From NCBI GenBank assembly GCA_031418215.1, contig JANOXC010000176.1:1-19944 (forward strand): a DNA stretch of 19,944 bases. Direction: 5' to 3'. The DNA is from JANOXC01 sp031418215 (GTDB lineage: Bacteria > Bacteroidota > Bacteroidia > AKYH767-A > OLB10). Below the pieces are notes generated by a model. It worked only from the letters and a program-made list of their open reading frames with translations, was not told the origin of the DNA and ran no database searches. A program made the translations under genes and the position numbers. Below, piece after piece: positions 7,245 through 15,341 of this stretch. Numbering within the stretch: the stretch's first letter is position 1; every line of letters begins with the position of its first letter.

Positions 7245-8017
7245 AAATAAGAGCAATATATGTTGCTTTATCATTTTTAATCCTTCAAAAAGGATTAGCC
7301 CAAACAAAAAACAATACATCTGACAGGCCATATCAACCTAGTGAAATACTGGAATACCGTGTTCATTACGGCTTTATAGATGCCGGAGAAGCACGACTTG
7401 AAGTTGCCCCTGAATTAAAGGACTTCAACGGGCGCCAATGTCTGCATGTTATTGGTACCGGTCGATCTACAGGCGCTTTTGACTGGTTTTTTAGTGTTCG
7501 CGATCGTTATGAGAGTTATATTGATACCGGAACACTAATGCCCTGGATGTTTATCAGAAACGTTGATGAAGGTGGCTATACCATCAACCAGAATGTTAAA
7601 TTCAACCATTCAAAGAAAACAGCTACCAGCGAAAAGAAAACCATCAGTACGCCGGGACATGTGCAGGATTTGATTTCTGCATTTTATTATGCCCGTACCC
7701 TTGATTTTAACCATGCACAACCCGGTGATACTTTTACAATCAATACTTATCTCGATGATGAGGTTTTTCCGTTAGTCATTAAGTATGTTGGCAAACAAAC
7801 GATAAAGAATAAAGCGGGGAAATTTCGTTGTATCGTATTTCATCCGATGTTACTTGAAGGAAGGGTGTTTAAAGAGCAGGAAGGTATGACGATTTGGGTC
7901 ACTGATGATAAAAACCGGATCCCGGTGAGGGCTGAAGCGGAAATATTAATCGGCTCAATCAAAATGGATCTGAAAAATTATTCCGGCATAACAAGTCCAC
8001 TTGCATTGGTGAAGTAA
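7241..8017 (+). CDS. DUF3108 secreted/periplasmic protein
   Basis: A 258-residue protein with an N-terminal signal peptide (hydrophobic YVALSFLILQ, probable cleavage after GLA near residue 20). The body fits DUF3108: EILEYRVHYGFIDAGEARLEV near the start, the RDRYESYID segment, and TIWVTDDKNRIPVRAEAEILIGSIKMDL near the end. DUF3108 proteins are predicted beta-rich periplasmic proteins of unknown function. It starts inside the scpB stop, so the two are translationally coupled. A functional link to ScpB is not implied by the sequence. Confidence 0.86.
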   Translation: MKIRAIYVALSFLILQKGLAQTKNNTSDRPYQPSEILEYRVHYGFIDAGEARLEVAPELKDFNGRQCLHVIGTGRSTGAFDWFFSVRDRYESYIDTGTLMPWMFIRNVDEGGYTINQNVKFNHSKKTATSEKKTISTPGHVQDLISAFYYARTLDFNHAQPGDTFTINTYLDDEVFPLVIKYVGKQTIKNKAGKFRCIVFHPMLLEGRVFKEQEGMTIWVTDDKNRIPVRAEAEILIGSIKMDLKNYSGITSPLALVK

Positions 8018-8029
8018 CCGGTAATTTAA

Positions 8030-9019
8030 TTATATATATTTTTTCGCAACGAGATACTCTGCAATTTGAACAGCATTGGTTGCAGCTCCTTTACGAAGAT
8101 TATCAGAAACGATCCAAAGATTTAATGTATTGGGAAGTGATTCATCTCTTCTGATCCTCCCCACAAATACATCGTCTTTACCTTCTGCGTCAATAGGCAT
8201 TGGATATTTTTTTTCAGCAGGCTCATCAATTACAACTATTCCGGCAGATTTGGCAAGAAGCTCTTTTACTTCCTTTAGATCAAAATCATTTTCGAATTCT
8301 ACATTTACACTTTCACTATGTCCGCCCTTAACAGGAACCCTTACTGTTGTTGCAGTAAGTCGAATGGAGTTGTCACCCATGATCTTCTGTGTTTCCTTGA
8401 TCATCTTCATCTCTTCTTTGGTATATCCGTTATCGAGAAAAACATCAATCTGAGGAATCACATTGAGGTCGATGGCATATGGATAAGCGAGCGCACCTTG
8501 CTTTCCCGACCGTTCATTCATCAACTGATCAACACCTTTCTTGCCCGTGCCTGAAACTGATTGATAAGTGGAAACTACCACTCTTTTGATTTTATATTTT
8601 TGATGTAAAGGCTGCAATACCACTACCATCTGAATGGTGGAACAATTGGGATTGGCAATAATCATGTCCTCTTTTTGTAACACGTGCGCATTAACTTCAG
8701 GTACAATAAGCTTCTTGTCAGGATCCATTCTCCATGCAGAGGAGTTGTCGATTACCACACAGCCTGCTGCCGCAAATTGCGGGGCAAGTTTTAAAGAAGT
8801 CTCGCCACCGGCTGAAAAAAGTGCAATAACCGGTTTCAATTTTATGGCATCTTCCGCTGAAATTACTTTGAATGATTTACCATTAAAAACCACCTCTTTT
8901 CCTACAGACTTTTCAGTAGCGACAGGAATAAGTTCTGAAACCGGGAATCCGCGCTCGTCCAGTATCCTGATCATTGTACTTCCAACAAGACCCGTGGCCC
9001 CTACAACAGCTATTTTCAT
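8030..9019 (-). CDS. asd: Aspartate-semialdehyde dehydrogenase
   Basis: NADPH-dependent reduction of aspartyl phosphate to aspartate semialdehyde, the branch point to lysine/diaminopimelate, threonine and methionine. I start at the ATG at 9019 (MKIAVVGATGLVGS), which places the Rossmann GATGLVG at the N-terminus as in homologues; the frame could extend 5 codons further. The protein has 329 residues. The catalytic cysteine C126 lies in ANPNCSTIQ, and the active-site R227 and H234 lie in RVPVKGGHSE. It converges on the DUF3108 gene with only 12 nt between stops and is a single-gene unit. Confidence 0.95.
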   Translation of the reverse strand: MKIAVVGATGLVGSTMIRILDERGFPVSELIPVATEKSVGKEVVFNGKSFKVISAEDAIKLKPVIALFSAGGETSLKLAPQFAAAGCVVIDNSSAWRMDPDKKLIVPEVNAHVLQKEDMIIANPNCSTIQMVVVLQPLHQKYKIKRVVVSTYQSVSGTGKKGVDQLMNERSGKQGALAYPYAIDLNVIPQIDVFLDNGYTKEEMKMIKETQKIMGDNSIRLTATTVRVPVKGGHSESVNVEFENDFDLKEVKELLAKSAGIVVIDEPAEKKYPMPIDAEGKDDVFVGRIRRDESLPNTLNLWIVSDNLRKGAATNAVQIAEYLVAKKYI

Positions 9020-9036
9020 TTTGCAAATCTGCAAAA
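9019..9036. promoter_or_regulatory. Inverted repeat at the asd start
   Basis: TTTTGCA-AATC-TGCAAAA is a perfect 7-bp inverted repeat with a 4-nt centre that ends on the first base of the chosen asd ATG. It could be an operator or a leader hairpin masking the start. No regulator is identified. The rest of 9037-9293 shows no gene. Confidence 0.35.
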
Positions 9037-9293
9037 GATTTTGTTGTCAACGAATAAGTTTATTTAAAATTTAAGTTGCCGGTGATTGACAAAGAGAACT
9101 ATTGCTTCGGAACACCAAATTTTCAAGTAATCAAAGTCTAATTTGAAGAAGTGAGAGCACAATGTGCCTTCAAAAAAAGCATCCGGTTAGTATACGAATT
9201 TTTTGCCGGGCCAACATACAACACTGCGTTGCTATTGCTCACTTGCCGGAATCGCTTACATTAATTTGATTTTGCTTTCTTTGTAAAAAAAAG

Positions 9294-10328
9294 ATGTCTT
9301 TTAAATCAAATTTATATCCCGGGAAAAGTCGACAATTTGTTGCTGTGGCTCTTATCGGCATATTGTTTCTTTTTTTAATCATTAGTTTAAGTGCTTTTAT
9401 TAATGCATTTCTGGGATCGCTTATCTTTTATGTTTTGTTCAGAAAATTCATGCTAAAACTAATAGAAAAATACAGTTGGAAAAGATGGTTAGCTGCAACA
9501 CTCATCATTTTTATTTCATTTTTAGTTATCATTATTCCCATTTTCGGCTTGCTGTATGTCCTCATTGGACGCGTGCAAAATATTTTAACCGACCCTCAGG
9601 ATGTATTGCTCGGTTATCATACTTTGATTGGTAAACTAAATGGGATTTTTGATCGCGAAATTATTAACAGCAAAATTCTTACTGACTATTTAAAAACAGT
9701 AGCTACTGAAGTTCCGGCAATTCTTAACTCATCCCTGATGCTGATTGGTAGTATGCTGATGATGTACTTCCTGTTATTTTATATGCTAATAAATATTGGG
9801 GAATTAGAAAAATCATTGTTTAGCTATCTTCCTTTTACGCAAGAAGGTATGAATATGCTCACAAAAGAATTGCACGACATGACCATTGCAAATGCTATTG
9901 CAGTTCCCTTGATTGCAATAGGACAGGGAATTATTGCATCATTTGGTTTTTGGATCTTTGGTTTAAACGACCCATTTTTTTGGGGGATGATGTGTGGATG
10001 CACAAGCATATTACCTGTTGTAGGAGCAGGATTAATCTGGTTACCTGCCGCTATTTTTATGTTATCCACCGCAGCCTCCTGGCATGGGATTGGAATTTTA
10101 TTATATGGGACATTTGTTATTTCAACAGTTGACAATATTTTCCGTTTCTTTTTTGCAAGATGGTTTGCTGATGTTCATCCCATAATTACCATACTGGGTG
10201 TTATTATTGGGTTAAAATGGTTTGGTATACCGGGTTTGGTTTTTGGCCCGCTGTTAATCTCCTATTTCTTTTTATTATTGAAGATTTACCGGAAAGAATT
10301 CGTTGCCGAAGAAACTATTAAACAGTAA
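9294..10328 (+). CDS. AI-2E family transporter (UPF0118/PF01594-type permease)
   Basis: A 344-residue polytopic membrane protein. Hydrophobic segments occur near residues 15-47, 62-88, 145-168 and 205-230, with several more to the C-terminus. The order is that of the AI-2E/PerM superfamily: two paired N-terminal helices, a soluble stretch, then a five- to six-helix C-terminal block with LPVVGAGLIWLPAAI and IIGLKWFGIPGLVFGPL. The second of these is the family's most recognisable motif. Members export varied substrates (some are Na+/H+ antiporters, one exports AI-2), so the substrate here is unknown. It stands alone, with its own upstream gap and downstream spacer. Confidence 0.9.
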   Translation: MSFKSNLYPGKSRQFVAVALIGILFLFLIISLSAFINAFLGSLIFYVLFRKFMLKLIEKYSWKRWLAATLIIFISFLVIIIPIFGLLYVLIGRVQNILTDPQDVLLGYHTLIGKLNGIFDREIINSKILTDYLKTVATEVPAILNSSLMLIGSMLMMYFLLFYMLINIGELEKSLFSYLPFTQEGMNMLTKELHDMTIANAIAVPLIAIGQGIIASFGFWIFGLNDPFFWGMMCGCTSILPVVGAGLIWLPAAIFMLSTAASWHGIGILLYGTFVISTVDNIFRFFFARWFADVHPIITILGVIIGLKWFGIPGLVFGPLLISYFFLLLKIYRKEFVAEETIKQ

Positions 10329-10468
10329 ATACGATATATAGCTGAGAAAATAATTGCAACAACAATTAAAGAGGCAATATAACAGAAATCTGCTACTTAA
10401 TTATTGACTTAGGCTCCTCTTTTAATTTTCATGATTGGTTTAATCTATATTAGTAGTGATATGAAAGT

Positions 10469-10498
10469 TTGGTAAAACGAATATTAGATTTACTTTTA
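10469..10498 (+). promoter_or_regulatory. Promoter of the lamin-tail-domain gene
   Basis: TTG (10469-10471), a 19-nt spacer and TACTTTTA (10491-10498) match TTG-N19-TAnnTTTG with one mismatch. The start of transcription would be near 10504, a short leader before the ATG at 10516. Confidence 0.5.
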
Positions 10499-10515
10499 CC
10501 TTAAATACTTTATTC

Positions 10516-12327
10516 ATGCATAAGCTATTTACTTATTTTTTCCTGTTCTTTTTTTACAATGCATCTGCACAGTTTATTGAGGATTTCAGTGATGGAAATT
10601 TTACTGCTAATCCTACCTGGAGCGGAGATGCCGCTCAGTTCATTGTAAATACGCAACAGCAACTACAATTAAACAGTACAATTGCCTCCAATGCTTCCTA
10701 TTTATCATCTTCACTAATCCAAAATAATCTTGACAGTACGGAATGGCGCTGTTTTGTTCATTTGAATTTTTCACCTTCTACCAGTAATTATAGCCGCATT
10801 TACCTGGTGAGTGATTCTCCAAATCTTAAGGGGCCTTTAAATGGATATTACATCCAACTTGGTGAGTCATTGAGCGGAGATGCAGTTGAGTTGTTCGAAC
10901 AAAACCAGTCTGTATCTACTTCTGTTGCAAGAGGAACCAATGGATCAATCGCGAATGCTTTTTCAATCGGTATCCGTGTTACCAGAAGTGCAAATGCCGA
11001 ATGGAAATTATATGTTGATTATAATGGAGGCAGTAATTACCTTTTCGAAGCAAGCGGCATCAATAACACATTTAACAGCAGTGCTGATTTTGGTGTCTTT
11101 TGCAGCTATACTTCCAGTAATGTTGCCAATTTCTTTTTTGATGATTTTTATACCGGTCCAATTGTGGTTGATACATTATCGCCTGTACTCACATCGGCTA
11201 ATGTGATTTCACTTACAACATTGGATGTGAAATTCAATGAACCCGTAGAATTAACCACTGCACAAAACAAATTAAATTACACTTTGAGTAATGCCTTAGG
11301 AAACCCAAGTAATGTATTACGCGATGCAACCGATTTTTCATTGGTTCATCTCACTTTATCTTCCAATATTATTCCAAGCACTGTTTATACTTTAACGGTT
11401 AATAATGTAACAGATCTAAGCAATAATAAAATTGACTCTAATTCAACAACCACTTTCGCTTTACCTGATACAGCACTCTCAGATGATATTGTGATCAATG
11501 AAATATTGTTTAATCCGTTTACCGGAGGGAGCGATTTTGTTGAATTGTTCAACAGGTCGCAAAAAATAATTGATCTTTCCCAATTGAGAATTGCCAATAC
11601 TGATTTAACGGATGGCTCACTTGATGTGGTAAGTACAATAATAACAACAAGAAAACTTTTTTACCCGGGCGAATATGTTTGCCTCACAGAAAACCCTGCT
11701 GATATCAAAAGCCATTATGTTGTTTTAAATAACAGTGCGATTATAGATATTGCTGATCTTCCAACATATAATGACGACAAAGGAGAAACAGTATTACTGA
11801 ATGCTTCATTAAACAGCATTGATCGTTTTCGCTATTCTGCCGGTTTTCATTTCCCATTGTTAAATGCTGTAGAAGGTGTTTCATTGGAAAGAATTAGCCC
11901 GGAACGTATTTCCCAGGACAGCACGAACTGGCATTCTGCTGCTACATCTGCTGGGTATGCTACGCCGGGATATAAGAACTCTCAATACAGTTCTTCAACT
12001 TCTGATGGAAGTGAAATCACCATCGATCCGGAAATTTTTTCCCCAGATAATGATGGATTTCATGATGTTGTTAATATCCATTATAAATTTGAAAAGCCGG
12101 GATATACTGCAACCGTTAAAATATTTGATTCACGCGGACGTCCTGTAATTGATCTCATTAAAAATGAATTACTAGGAACAGAAGAAGGTGTGTGGACCTG
12201 GGACGGCATTAATCAGGATAATCAAAAAGCAGCCATCGGAATTTATATTATATATATTGATTCATTCTCCATCGATGGTGACGTAAAGAAAACCAAGAAG
12301 ACCTGTGTGCTGGCTTCGAAACTTTAA
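10516..12327 (+). CDS. Secreted lamin-tail-domain protein with Ig-like and FlgD/CHU_C-like C-terminal domain
   Basis: 603 residues with a signal peptide (MHKLFTYFFLFFFYNASA, cleaved before Q19). Residues about 20-215 form a beta-rich region beginning FIEDFSDGNF, lectin/jelly-roll-like in style. About 218-315 is a SbsA-type Ig-like domain (DTLSPVLTSANVISLTTLDV). About 324-470 is a lamin-tail domain (DIVINEILFNPFTGGSDFVE). About 500-603 is a C-terminal domain with FSPDNDGFHDVVNI and GVWTWDGINQDNQ, similar to the FlgD-like/CHU_C domains used by T9SS substrates. It is probably exported and surface-attached or released. The molecular role is unknown; lamin-tail domains in bacteria are often found with exported nucleases or hydrolases, but no catalytic domain is visible. 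Confidence 0.85.
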   Translation: MHKLFTYFFLFFFYNASAQFIEDFSDGNFTANPTWSGDAAQFIVNTQQQLQLNSTIASNASYLSSSLIQNNLDSTEWRCFVHLNFSPSTSNYSRIYLVSDSPNLKGPLNGYYIQLGESLSGDAVELFEQNQSVSTSVARGTNGSIANAFSIGIRVTRSANAEWKLYVDYNGGSNYLFEASGINNTFNSSADFGVFCSYTSSNVANFFFDDFYTGPIVVDTLSPVLTSANVISLTTLDVKFNEPVELTTAQNKLNYTLSNALGNPSNVLRDATDFSLVHLTLSSNIIPSTVYTLTVNNVTDLSNNKIDSNSTTTFALPDTALSDDIVINEILFNPFTGGSDFVELFNRSQKIIDLSQLRIANTDLTDGSLDVVSTIITTRKLFYPGEYVCLTENPADIKSHYVVLNNSAIIDIADLPTYNDDKGETVLLNASLNSIDRFRYSAGFHFPLLNAVEGVSLERISPERISQDSTNWHSAATSAGYATPGYKNSQYSSSTSDGSEITIDPEIFSPDNDGFHDVVNIHYKFEKPGYTATVKIFDSRGRPVIDLIKNELLGTEEGVWTWDGINQDNQKAAIGIYIIYIDSFSIDGDVKKTKKTCVLASKL

Positions 12328-12341
12328 GTAAATTGTCTTAA

Positions 12342-12380
12342 CCACAGATTAAGCTGATTAAAGGATTTAACTGATTTTAA
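12342..12380. repeat. 9-nt-period AT-rich repeat after the lamin-tail gene
   Basis: The motif GATT recurs with a step of about 9 nt (AGATTAAGC, TGATTAAAG, GATTTAAC, TGATTTTAA) right after the stop. Function is unknown. It may be a degenerate dispersed repeat. Confidence 0.45.
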
Positions 12381-12399
12381 TACTTTCAAGTTAATACAA

Positions 12400-12434
12400 A
12401 AAAGGAAGGGTCGGTAATACCGGCCCTTCCTTTT
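12400..12434. terminator. Bidirectional rho-independent terminator between convergent genes
   Basis: AAAAGGAAGGG (12400-12410) pairs perfectly with CCCTTCCTTTT (12424-12434). The inner CGGT-AAT-ACCG extends the stem to about 16 pairs around a 3-nt loop. The A-run on one side and T-run on the other serve both the lamin-tail gene (plus) and nrdA (minus). Confidence 0.88.
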
Positions 12435-12457
12435 AATAATTATGTATATATATTATT

Positions 12458-14866
12458 TTAACTCCCGCAGGACAAACAATCTTCCGGATTATCAAGTGAG
12501 CAACTGATTTGATTCATTGCTTCATCACTGTCTACAACTGTAGTTGTATTATCCACAATTGTTGTTGAGGTAGTTGTTACTAGTGCCTCAGGACTTGTTT
12601 CATATTGTTTATCGATCGTAAACTTAATAGCATTAGTTGCCGGCTTGGTGCGTAGATAATACATGCCTGTTTTTAATCCTTTTTCCCAGGCATAAAAATG
12701 CATCGATGTAAGTTTGGCAAAGTTCGGCTCTGCAATAAACAGGTTTAATGATTGGCTTTGGCAGATGAATGCTCCGCGATCGGCAGCCATGTCAATTATC
12801 GATCGTTGCTTAATCTCCCATACGGTTTTATACAATTCTTTAATGTCCTCAGGTATTTCAGGGATATTCAGTACTGAACCATTGTTGGCAATGATTTTAT
12901 TCTTCAAGTCGCCATTCCAAAGGTTTCTTTTTACAAGATCAATCAACAAGTGTTTGTTAACTACGGTAAATTCACCTGACAATACCCTTCTGTTATATAT
13001 ATTACTTGTATAAGGTTCAAAGCACTCATTGTTGCCTAATATTTGCGAGGTAGACGCTGTTGGCATTGGGGCAATCAATAATGAATTACGCGCACCGTGT
13101 TTTACCACTTCATCTTTTAACACATCCCACTCCCAACGACTTCCGGGTGTAACGCCCCACATGTCGAACTGAAATATTCCTTTTGATAAAGGAGACCCTT
13201 TAAATGACTCATATGGCCCCAGTTCTTTTGCAAGATCTTTTGAAGCTGTCATGGCAGCATAATAAATCGTTTCAAAAATTTCACGATTCAACTGACGTGC
13301 TTCTTCACTTTCAAAAGCATAACGCATCAAAATAAATGCATCAGCCAATCCTTGTACACCAATTCCAATAGGACGGTGACGCATATTACTGTTGCGCGCT
13401 TCAATGATGGGATAATAATTTACATCAATAATTTTATTCAGGTTTTTCGTGGCTACATAAGTGATCTCAAATAATTTCTGATGATCAAACTGTCCATTGA
13501 TAACAAAACGCGGTAATGCAATAGATGCCAGGTTACAAACTGCTACTTCATCATGAGCTGTATATTCCACAATCTCTGTGCAAAGATTAGAGCTCTTAAT
13601 TGTCCCTAAATTCTTTTGATTACTTTTTTCATTGCAGGCATCCTTATATAACATGTATGGATTGCCAGTTTCAATCTGTGATTCCAAAATTGCAGTCCAA
13701 AGTTCACGAGCCAATACTGTTTTCCTTGCTTTACCTTCCTGTTCGTATTTGGTATACAATAATTCGAACTCCATTCCATACGTATCGGCTAAGCCTGGTG
13801 CTTCATTTGGGCAAAACAAACTCCACTCTCCTTCTTCCTTCACCCTTTTCATGAACAGATCGGGAACCCATAATGCATAAAATAAATCACGGGCACGCAT
13901 TTCATCCTTTCCGTGGTTCTTTTTCAAATCCAGGAACTCGAAAATATCAGCATGCCATGGCTCAATGTATATCGCAAATGAACCCTTTCTTTTTCCACCA
14001 CCCTGATCTACATAACGGGCAGTATCATTAAACACACGCAACATTGGAACAATACCATTGCTGGTACCATTAGTTCCCCTGATATAAGAACCTGTTGCGC
14101 GGATATTGTGGATGCTCAATCCGATACCTCCTGCCGATTGCGAAATTTGAGCAGTATGTTTTAATGTATTGTAAATCCCTTCAATACTGTCGGATTGCAT
14201 AGACAGTAAGAAACAGGAAGAAAGTTGCGGTTTTGGTGTTCCTGCATTGAATAAAGTTGGTGTGGCATGCGTGAACCAACGCTCACTCATTAAGTTATAA
14301 GTTTCAATGACTGAATCAATATCAGTTTTGTGAATACCAACAGCCACACGCATAATCATATGTTGTGGGCGCTCCACTACCTTCCCATTTAACTTCAACA
14401 GGTAGGATTTCTCCAATGTTTTGAAGCCAAAAAAATCATATCCAAAATCCCTGTCATAAATAATGGTGGAATCCAGCAGATCTGCATGCTCTTCAATCAC
14501 GGCCATTACATCATCAGCCAACAAGGAAGCCTGTTTCCCTGTTTTGGAATCAATATAATTATAAAGGTCACGCATCGTCTCCGTGAACGACTTCTTAGTA
14601 TTCTTATGCAGACTGGAAATGGCAATCCTGGACGCCAACAGGGCATAATCAGGATGGCGGGTGGTCAGGGATGCTGCCGTTTCGGCTGCCAGGTTATCCA
14701 GTTCATTCGTGGTTACCCCATCATAAACCCCTTCAATTACCTTTTGGGCAACCATTAAAGGACTAACATGCTCAGGAGACAGGCCATAGCAAAGCTTCTG
14801 GACACGAGCTGTGATTTTGTCAAATTTTACTGATTCTTTTTTTCCGTCTCTTTTGTATACGAACAT
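12458..14866 (-). CDS. nrdA: Ribonucleoside-diphosphate reductase class Ia, alpha subunit
   Basis: Catalytic subunit that reduces NDPs to dNDPs with NrdB. The 802 residues begin with an ATP-cone (1-95), the dATP/ATP activity switch. Catalytic residues are recognisable: C218 in LSSCFL, N427/C429/E431 in SSNLCTEI, and C444 in VAVCNLAS. The radical-path tyrosine pair lies in MYYLRT. The C-terminal shuttle is CLSCGS with C797 and C800, preceded by a Thr-rich flexible linker. Nothing is missing. It is monocistronic, with a shared-type promoter about 160-190 nt upstream, and is separated from nrdB by a cargo gene on the other strand. Confidence 0.97.
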   Translation of the reverse strand: MFVYKRDGKKESVKFDKITARVQKLCYGLSPEHVSPLMVAQKVIEGVYDGVTTNELDNLAAETAASLTTRHPDYALLASRIAISSLHKNTKKSFTETMRDLYNYIDSKTGKQASLLADDVMAVIEEHADLLDSTIIYDRDFGYDFFGFKTLEKSYLLKLNGKVVERPQHMIMRVAVGIHKTDIDSVIETYNLMSERWFTHATPTLFNAGTPKPQLSSCFLLSMQSDSIEGIYNTLKHTAQISQSAGGIGLSIHNIRATGSYIRGTNGTSNGIVPMLRVFNDTARYVDQGGGKRKGSFAIYIEPWHADIFEFLDLKKNHGKDEMRARDLFYALWVPDLFMKRVKEEGEWSLFCPNEAPGLADTYGMEFELLYTKYEQEGKARKTVLARELWTAILESQIETGNPYMLYKDACNEKSNQKNLGTIKSSNLCTEIVEYTAHDEVAVCNLASIALPRFVINGQFDHQKLFEITYVATKNLNKIIDVNYYPIIEARNSNMRHRPIGIGVQGLADAFILMRYAFESEEARQLNREIFETIYYAAMTASKDLAKELGPYESFKGSPLSKGIFQFDMWGVTPGSRWEWDVLKDEVVKHGARNSLLIAPMPTASTSQILGNNECFEPYTSNIYNRRVLSGEFTVVNKHLLIDLVKRNLWNGDLKNKIIANNGSVLNIPEIPEDIKELYKTVWEIKQRSIIDMAADRGAFICQSQSLNLFIAEPNFAKLTSMHFYAWEKGLKTGMYYLRTKPATNAIKFTIDKQYETSPEALVTTTSTTIVDNTTTVVDSDEAMNQISCSLDNPEDCLSCGS

Positions 14867-14912
14867 GGTCGGTTGGGGTTATAATGGTGGTTAATGGTCG
14901 GTGCTATTAGAG

Positions 14913-14941
14913 GCGACTCTGCCCCGGCAGTGCTTGCGACT
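14913..14941 (-). promoter_or_regulatory. GC-rich structured patch in the nrdA leader
   Basis: Within the roughly 150-nt predicted leader, a GC-rich stretch has GCGACT at both ends (14913-14918, 14936-14941) and a self-complementary CTGCCCCGGCAG (14919-14930). It stands out from the AT-rich surroundings. A leader hairpin or small regulatory site is possible. It does not match a cobalamin riboswitch. Confidence 0.3.
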
Positions 14942-15023
14942 GCTTTGCTTTACTTTCAATAAATGCTTGTTAAATTGTAATTCAGCCAGTTAAGAAATTT
15001 CAATAGGCTCTCTGTGCTGGTTA

Positions 15024-15053
15024 CAAATCAAGTTAAAGATAAGGTTAACTCAA
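15024..15053 (-). promoter_or_regulatory. nrdA promoter with operator-like inverted repeat in the spacer
   Basis: On the minus strand a TTG (15051-15053), a 19-nt spacer and TTGATTTG (15024-15031) fit the Bacteroidota promoter with one mismatch in the -7 box. AGTTA-N10-TAACT (15031-15050 including flanking A/T) lies in the spacer. The 35-nt block 15022-15056 matches the nrdB upstream block 19185-19219 at 33 of 35 positions. Confidence 0.62.
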
Positions 15054-15061
15054 AGGGATAA

Positions 15062-15090
15062 TTTTTAACAAAACCCTATACTTTTTAACA
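15062..15090 (-). promoter_or_regulatory. Two TGTTAAAAA repeats 20 bp apart upstream of nrdA
   Basis: On the minus strand TGTTAAAAA occurs at 15062-15070 and 15082-15090, exactly 20 bp (about two helical turns) apart and just upstream of the -33 box. The same arrangement occurs at nrdB. This suggests binding sites for an activator or repressor dimer. The regulator is unknown. Confidence 0.5.
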
Positions 15091-15117
15091 AAAGCAAGGT
15101 TGAAAATTTAAAGTAAA

Positions 15118-15144
15118 TAAATATTTTGTTTTTGAAAATATTTA
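15118..15144. repeat. 10-bp perfect AT inverted repeat
   Basis: TAAATATTTT (15118-15127) and AAAATATTTA (15135-15144) flank GTTTTTG. It lies between the divergent nrdA and T9SS cargo genes and has no counterpart at nrdB. It may be an operator or a chance AT-rich palindrome. Confidence 0.4.
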
Positions 15145-15212
15145 GACTAGTTGAAGGAAAACCGGACAGATACCGAATAATATATATAAAATCCCTTATC
15201 TAAAAAAGTCGA

Positions 15213-15234
15213 TTTTCTTACAATGTAAGGAAAA
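15213..15234. repeat. Inverted repeat upstream of the T9SS cargo gene
   Basis: TTTTCTTACA (15213-15222) and TGTAAGGAAAA (15224-15234) pair with one bulged base. It lies about 110 nt before the ATG at 15342. No clear TTG/TAnnTTTG promoter was found for this gene. The remaining sequence of 14867-15341 shows no other gene. Confidence 0.35.
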
Positions 15235-15341
15235 CTACGGTTTTGCATTCTTACGAAATCAAATAAGCCATACTTTGTATTTGATTATGTGGCGAACCCG
15301 TTTCAGAAATACTTATAAATGAAATTGTTTTACACAACAAT

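Noticed and set aside
14867..15030. Cobalamin riboswitch controlling nrdA
   Set aside because: No B12-box-like conserved core was recognised in the leader, and the enzyme is the B12-independent class Ia.
15022..15090. NrdR boxes
   Set aside because: The paired repeats do not resemble the ACACTATATATAGTGT-type consensus I know, so the regulator is left unnamed.
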